Of a stretch of 64,000 nt of DNA, positions 26,180-35,000 are shown piece after piece; the first letter of the stretch is position 1, and the number at the start of each line of letters is the position of its first letter. Location: contig JIAB01000001.1 of NCBI GenBank assembly GCA_000687975.1, positions 2,146,001-2,210,000 on the forward strand. Reading direction: 5' to 3'. Made by a program: the position numbers and the translations under genes. The stretch is from Lachnospiraceae bacterium AC2031 (GTDB lineage Bacteria; Bacillota; Clostridia; Lachnospirales; Lachnospiraceae). The notes below the pieces were generated by a model. It did no database searches, was not told where the DNA came from, and worked only from the letters and a program-made list of their open reading frames with translations.

Positions 26180-26209
26180 TTGTATTATAGGAAAAAAGGT
26201 GGTACAATC
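26180..26209 (+). promoter_or_regulatory. Candidate promoter of azlCD
   Basis: TTGTAT (26180-26185) and TACAAT (26204-26209) are 18 bases apart. Transcription would start near 26216, only a few bases before the proposed azlC ATG, suggesting a leaderless message. Confidence 0.45.
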
Positions 26210-26218
26210 GAGTTCGTT

Positions 26219-26962
26219 ATGAATGAGACTATGAAGAATTATAGGCGCGGACTTGTGGCGGGCATACCAATTGCCCTAGGTTACCTGTCGGTGTCTTTTA
26301 CATTTGGAATACTTGCTGTGCAATATGGGCTGACTGTCTGGGAGGCGACTCTGATATCCATGACTACAGTTACTTCGGCGGGCCAGTTCGCAGGCGTACA
26401 GATTATGATGGTGCCGGGGCTCTGGCTGGATATGCTGATATCTCAGCTTACGATAAATGTCAGATATTCCTTTATGTCCATAGCACTGTCTCAGCAATTG
26501 GATAAAAAATTCAGTGGAATCTGGCGCTGGCTAGGAGCGTTTTTAGTTACAGATGAGATCTTTGCGGTGGGAATTACCGAGGAGAAGATTACCAGATCCT
26601 TCTGGTTTGGTCTTTCGACTCTGCCATGGGTTGGCTGGTCTCTTGGTACCTTTCTTGGGGCCTTCTTGGGTAACATCCTTCCGGCGAGTGTGATGAGTGC
26701 ATTAGGTCTTGCACTATATGGTATGTTTGTGGCTATAGTTGTGCCAGTAATGAAAAAGGAAAAGGCGGTTATTGTGGCGGTTATTATCGCAGCCGTTCTC
26801 AGTACACTGTTCACATATGTTCCTGTAATTAATAAAGTATCGGTTGGAATCTCTATCAGTATCTGCGCCATCGTGAGCGCAGTTGTTGTAGCAATCCTCT
26901 TCCCGGTTGATGAGTCAGAGGATGCATCTGGTGAGAAACTTCCAGAAGGAGGTGCGGCATGA
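26219..26962 (+). CDS. azlC: AzlC-family branched-chain amino acid exporter subunit
   Basis: The 247-residue membrane protein matches AzlC, the large subunit of the AzlCD exporter for branched-chain amino acids and analogues. It shows GIPIALGYLSVSFTFGILA near the N-terminus, STVTSAGQFAG-like MTTVTSAGQFAGVQ, NVRYSFMSIALSQ and the FLVTDEIFAV motif. The start is uncertain: the ATG at 26219 lacks a ribosome site and lies next to a predicted transcription start, while an ATG at 26231 is also possible. Its stop overlaps the azlD start (ATGA). Confidence 0.88.
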   Translation: MNETMKNYRRGLVAGIPIALGYLSVSFTFGILAVQYGLTVWEATLISMTTVTSAGQFAGVQIMMVPGLWLDMLISQLTINVRYSFMSIALSQQLDKKFSGIWRWLGAFLVTDEIFAVGITEEKITRSFWFGLSTLPWVGWSLGTFLGAFLGNILPASVMSALGLALYGMFVAIVVPVMKKEKAVIVAVIIAAVLSTLFTYVPVINKVSVGISISICAIVSAVVVAILFPVDESEDASGEKLPEGGAA

Positions 26963-27276
26963 CACTGAGTACCTTCTTTATATATCTGGCGATAATCGTC
27001 ATTTCGACTTATTTAATCCGTGCGATTCCATTTGTATTGGTGAAGAACCAGATTCAGAATAGATTTATAAAGTCGTTCCTGCACTATATACCATATGCAG
27101 TTCTTACGGCTATGACTATACCAGCTATTTTCACTGCGACAGAGAGCGTTTTCTCTGCGCTGGCAGGTTTCGCAGTTGCGGTGATCCTGGCCCTGAAGGG
27201 AAAGAGCCTTACTGTGGTTGCACTTCTTTCCTGCGCGGCTGTTTATCTGGTGGAATTAATTATTCAGTTGATATAA
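26959..27276 (+). CDS. azlD: AzlD-family branched-chain amino acid exporter subunit
   Basis: The 105-residue protein has three to four membrane helices and the AzlD pattern: TYLIRAIPFVL at the N-terminus and FLHYIPYAVLTAMTIPAIF in the middle. It overlaps azlC by four bases (ATGA), with a GGAGG site inside the upstream gene, so the two subunits are translationally coupled. It works with AzlC in the cytoplasmic membrane. Confidence 0.9.
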   Translation: MTLSTFFIYLAIIVISTYLIRAIPFVLVKNQIQNRFIKSFLHYIPYAVLTAMTIPAIFTATESVFSALAGFAVAVILALKGKSLTVVALLSCAAVYLVELIIQLI

Positions 27277-27324
27277 AAATACGAGGCGACAGGTAGTATT
27301 TAAGCCTTGATTAAGGAGGATAAA

Positions 27325-28134
27325 ATGAATAAGCTGCTGGTTTTGCTCTTCCTGTTTTCAGCGGGAAGTGTGACCGGATGGGTTATCGAGCTTTTCTTTA
27401 GAAGATATCTGGATCCTGTCGAGAGAAAAAAGAAAAAATGGGTCAATCCCGGATTTTTTGTCGGGCCATACCTTCCAATATATGGCTCCGGACTGATCGT
27501 TCTATATCTTTTAGGACATATTCATATTCCGTCTATCGGAGCAATACATCCAATTCTCGAAAAACTTGTTATTTTCGTTATCATGGCTGCGTGTATGACG
27601 TTTCTTGAGTTTGTCACTGGTATGATCTTTATCAACCACCTGCATCTGCAGCTTTGGGATTATTCGTCCTATTGGGGAAATATCAAGGGCGTTATTTGTC
27701 CTTTGTTTTCCTGCTTCTGGTATGCACTTGCAGCGTTTTATTATCTTGTGCTTCATCCACAGGTTGTGGACGCACTGGATTGGCTGTCTAGAAACCTGGC
27801 GTTCTCCTTCTTTATCGGATTCTTCTACGGAATCTTCCTGCTGGATATCATTTACTCCTTCCAGCTTATGATCAAGATCAAGAAGCTGGCGGACGAGTAT
27901 CAGATTGTCGTAAAGTACAATGCTTACAAGAGTAAGCTAGTGGATATTCGAGAAGAGGCAAAGGAGAGAAGCTATTTCTTTTTCTCCTCCAGGCTTTCAT
28001 CTATATCACCTAAGGAAGTATTTGAAAAATATCGTGAGAACTTCTCGATGAAGGGAATGGTGATGGCGCCAATTCAAAAGATAGCAGACACCAAACCGGT
28101 GAAAAAAATCCAAGAGAAGGTTAAGCGTGACTGA
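27325..28134 (+). CDS. CmpB-like putative ABC transporter permease (PF06541 type)
   Basis: The 269-residue membrane protein has about six helices. Its opening, LFSAGSVTGWVIELFFRRY, and the VNPGFFVGPYLPIYGSG motif are characteristic of the ABC_trans_CmpB family common in Clostridia. The name is historical; no ATPase partner is adjacent and the function is unknown. The C-terminal 75 residues are basic and cytosolic. The ATG at 27325 has a perfect AAGGAGG site 5 bases upstream, so the in-frame TTG at 27307 is not the start. Confidence 0.82.
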   Translation: MNKLLVLLFLFSAGSVTGWVIELFFRRYLDPVERKKKKWVNPGFFVGPYLPIYGSGLIVLYLLGHIHIPSIGAIHPILEKLVIFVIMAACMTFLEFVTGMIFINHLHLQLWDYSSYWGNIKGVICPLFSCFWYALAAFYYLVLHPQVVDALDWLSRNLAFSFFIGFFYGIFLLDIIYSFQLMIKIKKLADEYQIVVKYNAYKSKLVDIREEAKERSYFFFSSRLSSISPKEVFEKYRENFSMKGMVMAPIQKIADTKPVKKIQEKVKRD

Positions 28135-28266
28135 TGAATTGCCGAGAGGAATCTATGGCGAAGTTTTGTACCACATTTAGTGTAGACTAATCAAGATGTG
28201 TTGGGCTATACTACTACTTACATGATACATAAGTATCTTGAGTTTTTTTTACGGGAGGTTAATAAG

Positions 28267-28929
28267 ATGGCTAAGTACAGATGTAAGATATGTGGTGAGG
28301 TTTTTGAAGTAGCTGATGGCGAGAAGGCTGTTTGCCCAGTTTGTGGCGTTGATGGCGATAATCTTGAACTGATCGAGGATGCTCCAGCAGGCGGAAGCAA
28401 GTACGCTGGAACTCAGACAGAGAAGAATCTTCAGACTGCATTTGCAGGCGAGTCACAGGCTAGAAATAAATATACTTACTTTGCATCAGTTGCAAAGAAG
28501 GAAGGTTATGAGCAGATTGCTGCACTTTTCCTTAAGACAGCTGATAATGAGAAGGAACACGCTAAGATGTGGTTCAAGGAGTTAGGTGAGCTGGGAGATA
28601 CAGCTGCTAACCTTGCTGCTGCTGCAGATGGCGAGAACTATGAGTGGACAGATATGTATGATGGTTTCGCTAAGACAGCTGAGGCTGAGGGATTCCCAGA
28701 ACTTGCTGAGAAGTTCCGTCTTGTAGCTGCTATTGAGAAGCATCATGAGGAAAGATATAGAGCACTTCTCAACAATGTTGAGACAAAGGCTGTATTCGAG
28801 AAGAGCGAGGTTAAGGTTTGGGAGTGCCGCAACTGTGGTCATATAGTTGTTGGAACAAAGGCTCCAGATGTTTGCCCAGCATGTGCTCATCCACAGAGCT
28901 TCTTCGAGGTAAATGCTGAGAATTACTAA
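28267..28929 (+). CDS. Rubrerythrin with zinc/iron knuckles at both ends
   Basis: The 220-residue protein detoxifies peroxide using electrons from NADH-linked redox partners. It starts with a short rubredoxin-like domain (CKICGEVFE, then CPVCG). It continues with the diiron ferritin-like four-helix bundle ([33 protein letters not shown]) and ends in a rubredoxin domain (CRNCGH, then [13 protein letters not shown]). The two-knuckle architecture is seen in anaerobes. The ATG at 28267 follows CGGGAGG. Codon use suggests high expression. It is monocistronic, with a strong terminator. Confidence 0.95.
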   Translation: MAKYRCKICGEVFEVADGEKAVCPVCGVDGDNLELIEDAPAGGSKYAGTQTEKNLQTAFAGESQARNKYTYFASVAKKEGYEQIAALFLKTADNEKEHAKMWFKELGELGDTAANLAAAADGENYEWTDMYDGFAKTAEAEGFPELAEKFRLVAAIEKHHEERYRALLNNVETKAVFEKSEVKVWECRNCGHIVVGTKAPDVCPACAHPQSFFEVNAENY

Positions 28930-28979
28930 GATTTATCTAAGTTAATTGATTAATTAAGACATTAATCAGAATATCAAAA

Positions 28980-29016
28980 AGGAACGATTGCGAGACTCGC
29001 AGTCGTTCTTTTTTGT
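28980..29016 (+). terminator. Intrinsic terminator after rubrerythrin
   Basis: GGAACGATTGCGAG pairs with CTCGCAGTCGTTC (one mismatch), followed by six Ts. Confidence 0.88.
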
Positions 29017-29129
29017 TACACTCTGCTTTAGATTATTGTGAATCTGTGATATAGTGTGATGTGGAAATATGTATATATAAGTTTCAAAATATACTAGATA
29101 TAAAAATACAAAGAAACAGAGGAAACAAT

Positions 29130-30431
29130 ATGTTATATATCAAAAATGCTCGCGCTGTTGACGGCTCCACAGGAATGGATGAGCTGGCTGACATCGCAAT
29201 AGTAAATGAATTCATAGCTGGAGTTGGAAAGGCTCTTGATATAGAGGAAATCAAAGCTCGCTATGATGTGCTGGAACAGGATGTTCAGGTAATAGATGCC
29301 CAGGGACTTGTAGTGGCTCCAGGCTTGGTAGATACTCACGTTCATTTCAGAGATCCAGGTTTCACTTATAAAGAAGACATCATAACAGGTGCAGCTGCTG
29401 CGGCAAAAGGTGGTTTCACAACTGTTGTCTGTATGGCCAACACAAAGCCTGTAGTAGACAACCTGGAAACACTTCAGTACATTCAGGAAAAAGGAGAGAC
29501 TACTCCAATACATGTAATACAGACAGCTACAGTCACAAAAGGTATGGCAGGAAAAGAACTGGTAGATATGGAAGCTCTTGCAGATGCAGGAGCAGCAGGT
29601 TTTACAGATGATGGTCTTCCGATACTTGACGAAGCTATACTGGTAGAAGCATTAAACAAGGCAAAGGAATTAGATCTACCTGTAAGTCTTCACGAAGAAG
29701 ATCCGCTGTTCATCAAACAGCCAGGTGTTAACATGGGAGCTGTATCCGAACAGCTGGGCTACGGCGGAGCAAGCTGTGCAGCCGAAGATGTAATGGTAGC
29801 ACGTGATGTTGCACTTGCAGTAAATACAGGAGCTACACTTTGCATCCAGCATATCAGCTCACGCAACAGTGTAGAGTTTGTTCGAGCTGGTAAGCGACTG
29901 GGAGCTGATATACATGCGGAAGCAACACCACATCACTTCACACTGACAGAAGAGGCAGTCCTGAAGTATGGTACAAATGCACGTATGAATCCACCACTTC
30001 GAGAAGAAGCAGACAGACAGGCTATAATTGAAGGCCTTAAAGACGGAACTATAGATATGATCGTAACAGATCACGCACCACATTCTGCTGAAGAGAAGGC
30101 AAAGCCTCTGGCAGAAGCACCAAGTGGAATTACAGGACTTGAGACATCACTGGGACTAGGAATCAAATCCCTTGTTGAACCAGGTCATATCTCCCTTGTA
30201 AAACTGATGGAACTGATGAGCACGAACCCAGCAAAGCTGTATCGTCTCATTCCAGGCAGTCTTACAGTTGGAGCACCAGCAGATCTTGTAATCTTCGGTG
30301 AGAACGAAACCTGGACAGTTGGCGACTACGCATCAAAAGCATCGAACAGTCCGTTCACAGGTTGGGAACTTCCTGGACGCGTCCACTACACCATCTGTCG
30401 TGGCCGCATCGCCTACGAATCTGATAAGTAA
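29130..30431 (+). CDS. pyrC: Dihydroorotase
   Basis: The 433-residue zinc amidohydrolase closes carbamoyl-aspartate to dihydroorotate, step three of pyrimidine synthesis. Metal-binding DTHVHFRDPG lies near residue 59. Further ligands are in SLHEEDP, IQHISSRNSVE and the catalytic VTDHAPH. The type I (AllB-like) length and the INEFIAGVG-type N-terminus fit bacterial PyrC. No other pyr gene is adjacent. The start at 29130 has an AGAGGA site; an upstream in-frame extension to 29061 is AT-rich and unconserved. A large structured intergenic element follows. Confidence 0.93.
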   Translation: MLYIKNARAVDGSTGMDELADIAIVNEFIAGVGKALDIEEIKARYDVLEQDVQVIDAQGLVVAPGLVDTHVHFRDPGFTYKEDIITGAAAAAKGGFTTVVCMANTKPVVDNLETLQYIQEKGETTPIHVIQTATVTKGMAGKELVDMEALADAGAAGFTDDGLPILDEAILVEALNKAKELDLPVSLHEEDPLFIKQPGVNMGAVSEQLGYGGASCAAEDVMVARDVALAVNTGATLCIQHISSRNSVEFVRAGKRLGADIHAEATPHHFTLTEEAVLKYGTNARMNPPLREEADRQAIIEGLKDGTIDMIVTDHAPHSAEEKAKPLAEAPSGITGLETSLGLGIKSLVEPGHISLVKLMELMSTNPAKLYRLIPGSLTVGAPADLVIFGENETWTVGDYASKASNSPFTGWELPGRVHYTICRGRIAYESDK

Positions 30432-30434
30432 AAA

Positions 30435-30670
30435 GTGAGCAAGTCGATAACTACGAAACTTGCAGACTTACATTCGAGACCATAAGCGGTCTCGGCGCTT
30501 AGCGATTCACAAGTGCTTGCACGCAGTGAGAGCTTAGCGAGCCGCAGCTTGTTTTCGAAGAAATCAAGCAGGCGTCCGCTAGGGAGAACCATCCAGCGAA
30601 TGGTTCTCCGCCTGTGCGCGAGCTGAGTTGAGAATGCATGTCTGCCAGACTTGTATAAAGACTTGCTCGC
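30435..30670 (+). ncRNA. Structured intergenic element with closing stems and at least three hairpins
   Basis: GTGAGCAAGTC (30435-30445) pairs with GACTTGCTCGC (30660-30670). Inside it, GCAGACTTACATTC (30462-30475) pairs with GAATGCATGTCTGC (30632-30645), apart from a three-base internal loop. Enclosed are a hairpin CGAGACC/GGTCTCG (30475-30494), a GCTTG/CAAGC stem near 30547-30569, and an AGGCG/CGCCT stem crowned by GGAGAACCAT/ATGGTTCTCC (30570-30613). GCTTAGCGA occurs twice (30497-30505 and 30532-30540). The region is more GC-rich than its surroundings. It may be a structured RNA or a non-autonomous repeat element. Confidence 0.55.
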
Positions 30671-30712
30671 GGGAATAGATACTGTATAGTTGTATATAGT
30701 GAGGTACTAAGT

Positions 30713-31966
30713 ATGGAGAATATGGATAGACAGGAATTCGCACCTCCTGCTGAGATTATCGGTGAAGCAGTTGAGGTACCGGTATATGAGGGGACAATCG
30801 AAAAGCCTAATGTTGTGGTAGTGGGTAACTCCGGTGTGGGAAAGTCCACTCTGATCAACTCTTTGTTCCAGACTTATGTGGCTGAGACCAGTATTGGCGA
30901 GGCAACCACAAAGGAACTTCGCGTGTATGAAACTGATGCACTCAGCTTCAGGATCATTGATACCATCGGCTTTGAGCCTGGCGTTCTGAATCAGAGTAAG
31001 GCCATCACGGCTCTTCGTAAATGGTCCAGGGATAGTATCAAGAATGAGGATCCAACTCATCAGATAAGTATGATCTGGTACTGTATCGATGGAACCTCTC
31101 GTAAGATGTTCAAGAAGAATATTGATATGCTGGCCCGCGCAACTTCTGTGTGGAAGAGCGTGCCGATCATAGTAGTAATCACCAAGTCCTACTCCAAGCC
31201 TGAGCGTGAGGAGAATATCAGGATGGTGTACCACGCTTTCAAGAGTCACAATAAGCTTAGTGAGAATCTAAAGGCCATCGTGCCTGTTGTAGCATCGACC
31301 TATAAGATAGATGCAGATCTGAATATAAATGTTACTCCAGATGGACTGGGCGAACTGCTGTCAGAGACTGTGAAGTACCTGCCTGAAGGTATGTCTGCAA
31401 CGCTGATGGATAAGAATTACTTCTATCTGCAGCAGAAGCGCGGCATGGCCCATAGCGTTGTGGGGGCGTCTGCCCTTGCGGGACTTACAGTAGGTCTCGT
31501 TCCGATTCCATTTCCAGACGGAACTATCCTTACTCCGCTTGAGGTTGGAGAGATTAAGAGTCTTTCTAAGATTTACGGCGTTGAGTTCGACAAGAATACA
31601 GAACTGATCCAGACCATTATAAATGCGGGAACTGCAGGAATTGTGGCCAAGACTGCCCTTAATGCGATCAAGGCTATTCCCGGCCTTAATATAGCAGGGG
31701 ATGTGTTAAATGGAATCGTAGCGGGAGTTATTGTGGCAGCACTGGGTGAAGGCAGCGTTTATATCTTCGAACAGATCTACACTGGACAGAAGTCTGTGGC
31801 TGACACGGAATGGGTGAAGAACTTCCTGGATTCAAAGGTTGCCACAGGGCTTACAAAGAATATCAATAGCATCGTGAAGGAGTACTCAGAACTTCTGGCG
31901 TCTGGCAAGAAGGTGACTGCTAAGGATGTTATGATGATCATAATGAAATATAGTAAATTAAAGTAG
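30713..31966 (+). CDS. GTPase with C-terminal DUF697-like membrane-associated domain
   Basis: The 417-residue protein has an Era/Der-like G domain: G1 GNSGVGKST (about residue 40), a G2 threonine within IGEATTKEL, G3 DTIGFEPG and a G4 position VITKSYS, a weak match to NKxD. After a linker, residues about 245-350 hold hydrophobic glycine-rich helices (AHSVVGASALAGLTVGLVPIPFPDG, then GIVAKTALNAIKAIPGLNIAGDVLNGIVAG) resembling DUF697, found in GTPases of unknown function near membranes. A GAGGT site precedes the ATG. It stands alone between the structured element and a terminator. Confidence 0.85.
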   Translation: MENMDRQEFAPPAEIIGEAVEVPVYEGTIEKPNVVVVGNSGVGKSTLINSLFQTYVAETSIGEATTKELRVYETDALSFRIIDTIGFEPGVLNQSKAITALRKWSRDSIKNEDPTHQISMIWYCIDGTSRKMFKKNIDMLARATSVWKSVPIIVVITKSYSKPEREENIRMVYHAFKSHNKLSENLKAIVPVVASTYKIDADLNINVTPDGLGELLSETVKYLPEGMSATLMDKNYFYLQQKRGMAHSVVGASALAGLTVGLVPIPFPDGTILTPLEVGEIKSLSKIYGVEFDKNTELIQTIINAGTAGIVAKTALNAIKAIPGLNIAGDVLNGIVAGVIVAALGEGSVYIFEQIYTGQKSVADTEWVKNFLDSKVATGLTKNINSIVKEYSELLASGKKVTAKDVMMIIMKYSKLK

Positions 31967-31968
31967 AT

Positions 31969-31999
31969 GATAAGACAGGGGAACGCCCCTGTCTTATCT
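31969..31999 (+). terminator. Intrinsic terminator after the GTPase gene
   Basis: GATAAGACAGGGG pairs perfectly with CCCCTGTCTTATC around a short loop. The T-tail is short, but the 13-pair stem is strong. Confidence 0.8.
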
Positions 32000-32113
32000 T
32001 GCATTATTGCATTAAACCTAGTATAATAGGGTGGTTATAGTGGCTTTTTGGGTCAAAATCTATGACTTATGGATGGAATATAGTAAAAATAAAGAATAGA
32101 TAAAGGGAAAACT

Positions 32114-33178
32114 ATGAGATTTATTCACATTGCGGATGTTCATCTCTTTGCAACCCCAGACACTGAATTTGAGTGGGGGGCGAACAGACCACAGGAAATC
32201 GAAGAAACCTTTGAAAAGGTACTTGATGCATGTAACGAGAAGAATATTGACCTTCTTTTGATTGCAGGAAATCTATTTGATCGTTCACCTTCAGTTGAGG
32301 ACTTGATATTTATTGACGAGAAGCTGATGAGACTGGAGAAGACAAGAACAGTTATTCTTTCGGGAACGGATGATTATATAGTTCCAGGAAGCGAGAGTGC
32401 GGCATATAAGTTTAGATCCCGTACCGTTATGCTTCCGCCTGAGAAGACAACAAATGCTTACCTCAAGGGTATAAACACCTGTGTAACAGGATATAGCTAT
32501 GGTAAGCCAGAATATACTGACAGGATTCTTGAAAATATTGATCCTGGACATAAGGATGCTGTTAATATCCTGATCGGTCATGGCGGAGATAAGAATCATA
32601 TGCCATTTAGAAAGGATAAACTGGCAGCTAAGGGATTTGACTATGTGGCAATGGGTTATATCAGAAGACCTGTTCACATCCTGAAGAATCGTATGGCTTA
32701 TGCTGGTTCACCTGAACCTCTTGGTCCAACAGAGACTGGACGTCACGGCTATGTTCTTGGTGAGATAAACGATGAGGGGACAAAGATTAACTGGTGTCCT
32801 ATCGCTCGCAGGAACTACATGGATATCAGTATTACCATGAGTCCTGATCTTGAGGCAGAAGAGATAACAAAGAATCTTGAAGAGAAGCTGCTGAAACTGG
32901 GGAATGAAAACATTTACCGTATTATTCTTCGAGGCTTTTCGAAGGACAATCTCAGTTTTGACTTAGAGAGAATCAAGAGTAGATATAACATTTACGAGAT
33001 TCTCAATATGACTATCTCTGATGATGATGAGAAGATGTTACGAGTTGAAAATGAGACAAATATGATGGGAAGCTTTATCCGTGAGATCAACGGTAGTTAT
33101 ACCGTGGATGAACGTATCAGAAGTAAGGCACTCAGATATGGCATGGAAGCGCTTATTATGGCGGGAGAAGAAAGATAA
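32114..33178 (+). CDS. Mre11/SbcD/YhaO-like metallophosphoesterase with degenerate active site
   Basis: The 354-residue protein has the SbcD/YhaO fold signature: FIHIADVHL, LLLIAGNLFDR, VILSGTDDY, ILIGHGGDKNHMP, FDYVAMGYIRRP and RMAYAGSPEP. D8, H10 and H156 are kept, but other metal ligands are lost. The usual GD of motif II is GN (N53). GNHD of motif III is GTDD (T85, D86). GHIH is GYIR (Y182, R184). It is therefore unlikely to cut DNA. It abuts the next gene with no gap (TAA then ATG), and that gene encodes a Rad50/YhaN-like ATPase, so the two surely form a complex. Confidence 0.85.
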   Translation: MRFIHIADVHLFATPDTEFEWGANRPQEIEETFEKVLDACNEKNIDLLLIAGNLFDRSPSVEDLIFIDEKLMRLEKTRTVILSGTDDYIVPGSESAAYKFRSRTVMLPPEKTTNAYLKGINTCVTGYSYGKPEYTDRILENIDPGHKDAVNILIGHGGDKNHMPFRKDKLAAKGFDYVAMGYIRRPVHILKNRMAYAGSPEPLGPTETGRHGYVLGEINDEGTKINWCPIARRNYMDISITMSPDLEAEEITKNLEEKLLKLGNENIYRIILRGFSKDNLSFDLERIKSRYNIYEILNMTISDDDEKMLRVENETNMMGSFIREINGSYTVDERIRSKALRYGMEALIMAGEER

Positions 33179-34915
33179 ATGTATCTGACTAAACTGTTAA
33201 TTAGAGATTTTGGAAAATTTCATAATAAAAGTATGGATCTCACGCCGGGAATCAATATTATTTTCGGTACTGAAGATTCTGGAAAGTCCACAGTAAGAGA
33301 TTTTCTTGTAGGACTTATGTATGGCATTCCTCGTCGTGAGGGTATCACAAAGGTTCGTTCTAATTACGAGCTGAGAAAGCCCAAAAATTCAAATAACTAT
33401 TCAGGAAGCGCATACATTCAGACAGATGATAATACTTATCTGGTGGATAGGTCATTCCTTGCAGGAGCAAGAAAGGCTTCCGTTCTGGACGTTGGTTCTG
33501 GTCGCGAAGTAAGACTGAATAATGCTGATACCATTTCCGGTACAATCTGCGAGACTGATAAGAATACTTTCCTGGATACCAAATGTATCGCCGTGGATGA
33601 TGAATCCGATGTTAAGAAGGATATGCAGGACTACCTGACTAATATCACACTTACCGGAACATCTAACATAGATAAGGTAAAGGCTATCAGATATCTGGAA
33701 AATGAGAAGAAGTCTCATATTCCTAAGCCGCTTATCAGAAGACTTGATGAGCTGGATGAAAGAATAGCTGAGTACGATACAGTCGATGACGATATAGCTG
33801 CAATCGAAGCTGAGATCAAGACTCTTAACGAAGAATTCGTTATGGAGGCTGAACGCCGCAAGAGAGTTGCACGTCGTATGGTTGAAAACGAAGACGGTAC
33901 AGTAACCTACGAAAATGATGCTGAAATGGATGAGAAGATCGATAGAATTACTGAGCGTCAGACTGATATCGGTGTTAGTAAGAGAACTGTCGATAAAGAA
34001 GAGCAGAAGCGTAAGGAGCTTGAGAAAGAAGAAAAGAAGGAGATTCCATTTTACGATCGAATCCCTGTTATCCTGGGTACAGGTCTTTTCGTAATTCTGC
34101 TTATATCAGCTATCGTATATATACTTCCATTTGAGGATATAATTAGAAAATTGTTCATTGTCTTCACCTGTGTGTTTGTACTATTCACAATCATTGATGG
34201 TTTAAAGGCAAAGGGATATTTCGATAATAAAGAAAAGTCGGAAACTCCTGATGAAGAGGAGTTCAAGAAGGTTCTGACAGAACTTCGTGAAGAGGCTGAA
34301 GAACAAGAAGAACTTGATATTGATATGTCCTTTGCTAAGGAATATCAGGAGAAGAAGGCTGAACTTAGAGAACAGGAAAATGCACTTATCGAAAGACGTA
34401 ACGAAAGAAACAAGCTTCGTCATGAGTTCGATATGGTATTTAAGAAGAAGAGCGAGCTGGAGGACGAGATTAATGCTATCGACCTTGCAATCGCTAAGAT
34501 AAACTCTCTTTCAGATAGATTCCGTGAGGATGCATTTAAGAATCTTCTTGGTAATGTGTCCAGATATATCGGAAGCCTTTCACAGGGAGAGTTCAGTGAA
34601 CTTACCTTTGATGACAAGGGCGATATTATCTTAAAGGCCGACTATGGCTTTGTACCTCTTTGGAGACTTACAGATGCAGATGCTGGTAAGGTATATCTTG
34701 CAGTAAGACTTAGTATCGCTAAGTATCTTGCAAAGGAAAGAATGCCACTTATTATTGATGGTACAACAATGCTTGAGAATTCATCTGAGGTTAAGTCTCT
34801 GGTTGACTGCCTTATGGATATGGATGAAGAGCAGATCATCATCCTCACAGATGACTGGGGAATGGATTCAATCTTCAAATCTAAGGGCGTTTCAACAAAC
34901 CTGATTCAACTATAA
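33179..34915 (+). CDS. Rad50/YhaN-like ATPase with two membrane helices inside the coiled coil
   Basis: The 578-residue protein starts like SMC/YhaN ATPases (LLIRDFGKFHNKSMDL) with Walker A GTEDSGKST at residues 30-38. Coiled coil follows from about 185 to 290, then two membrane helices (about 295-317 and 322-341), more coiled coil to about 445, and a C-terminal lobe. In that lobe the ABC signature is eroded (LTDADAGKVYLAVRL). The Walker B PLIID is followed by Gly rather than an acidic residue (D527-G528). ATP binding seems possible and hydrolysis doubtful. The partner is the Mre11-like protein directly upstream. A tandem hairpin follows. Confidence 0.85.
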   Translation: MYLTKLLIRDFGKFHNKSMDLTPGINIIFGTEDSGKSTVRDFLVGLMYGIPRREGITKVRSNYELRKPKNSNNYSGSAYIQTDDNTYLVDRSFLAGARKASVLDVGSGREVRLNNADTISGTICETDKNTFLDTKCIAVDDESDVKKDMQDYLTNITLTGTSNIDKVKAIRYLENEKKSHIPKPLIRRLDELDERIAEYDTVDDDIAAIEAEIKTLNEEFVMEAERRKRVARRMVENEDGTVTYENDAEMDEKIDRITERQTDIGVSKRTVDKEEQKRKELEKEEKKEIPFYDRIPVILGTGLFVILLISAIVYILPFEDIIRKLFIVFTCVFVLFTIIDGLKAKGYFDNKEKSETPDEEEFKKVLTELREEAEEQEELDIDMSFAKEYQEKKAELREQENALIERRNERNKLRHEFDMVFKKKSELEDEINAIDLAIAKINSLSDRFREDAFKNLLGNVSRYIGSLSQGEFSELTFDDKGDIILKADYGFVPLWRLTDADAGKVYLAVRLSIAKYLAKERMPLIIDGTTMLENSSEVKSLVDCLMDMDEEQIIILTDDWGMDSIFKSKGVSTNLIQL

Positions 34916-34975
34916 ATGTGCACCGTGCAGTGGGGTCCGTCCCCACTGCACCGAGGTCTGTCCCCGGTTGCACAT
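34916..34975. terminator. Nested tandem hairpins with GTCCCC-type loops, copy 3
   Basis: An outer ATGTGCA/TGCACAT stem (34916-34922 and 34969-34975) encloses GTGCAGTGGGG/CCCCACTGCAC (34925-34951) and a second, shorter CCGAGG/CCCCGG hairpin. Both inner loops read TC(C/T)GTCCCC. It lies between the ATPase gene and sufC. There is no long T-run, so it may attenuate rather than terminate. Confidence 0.65.
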
Positions 34976-35000
34976 TTCGAATAAATATACGGAGGAAAAC

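Noticed and set aside
32114-34915. Calling the pair a standard SbcCD nuclease
   Set aside because: Essential metal ligands of the phosphoesterase and the signature and Walker B of the ATPase are altered, and membrane helices interrupt the coiled coil.
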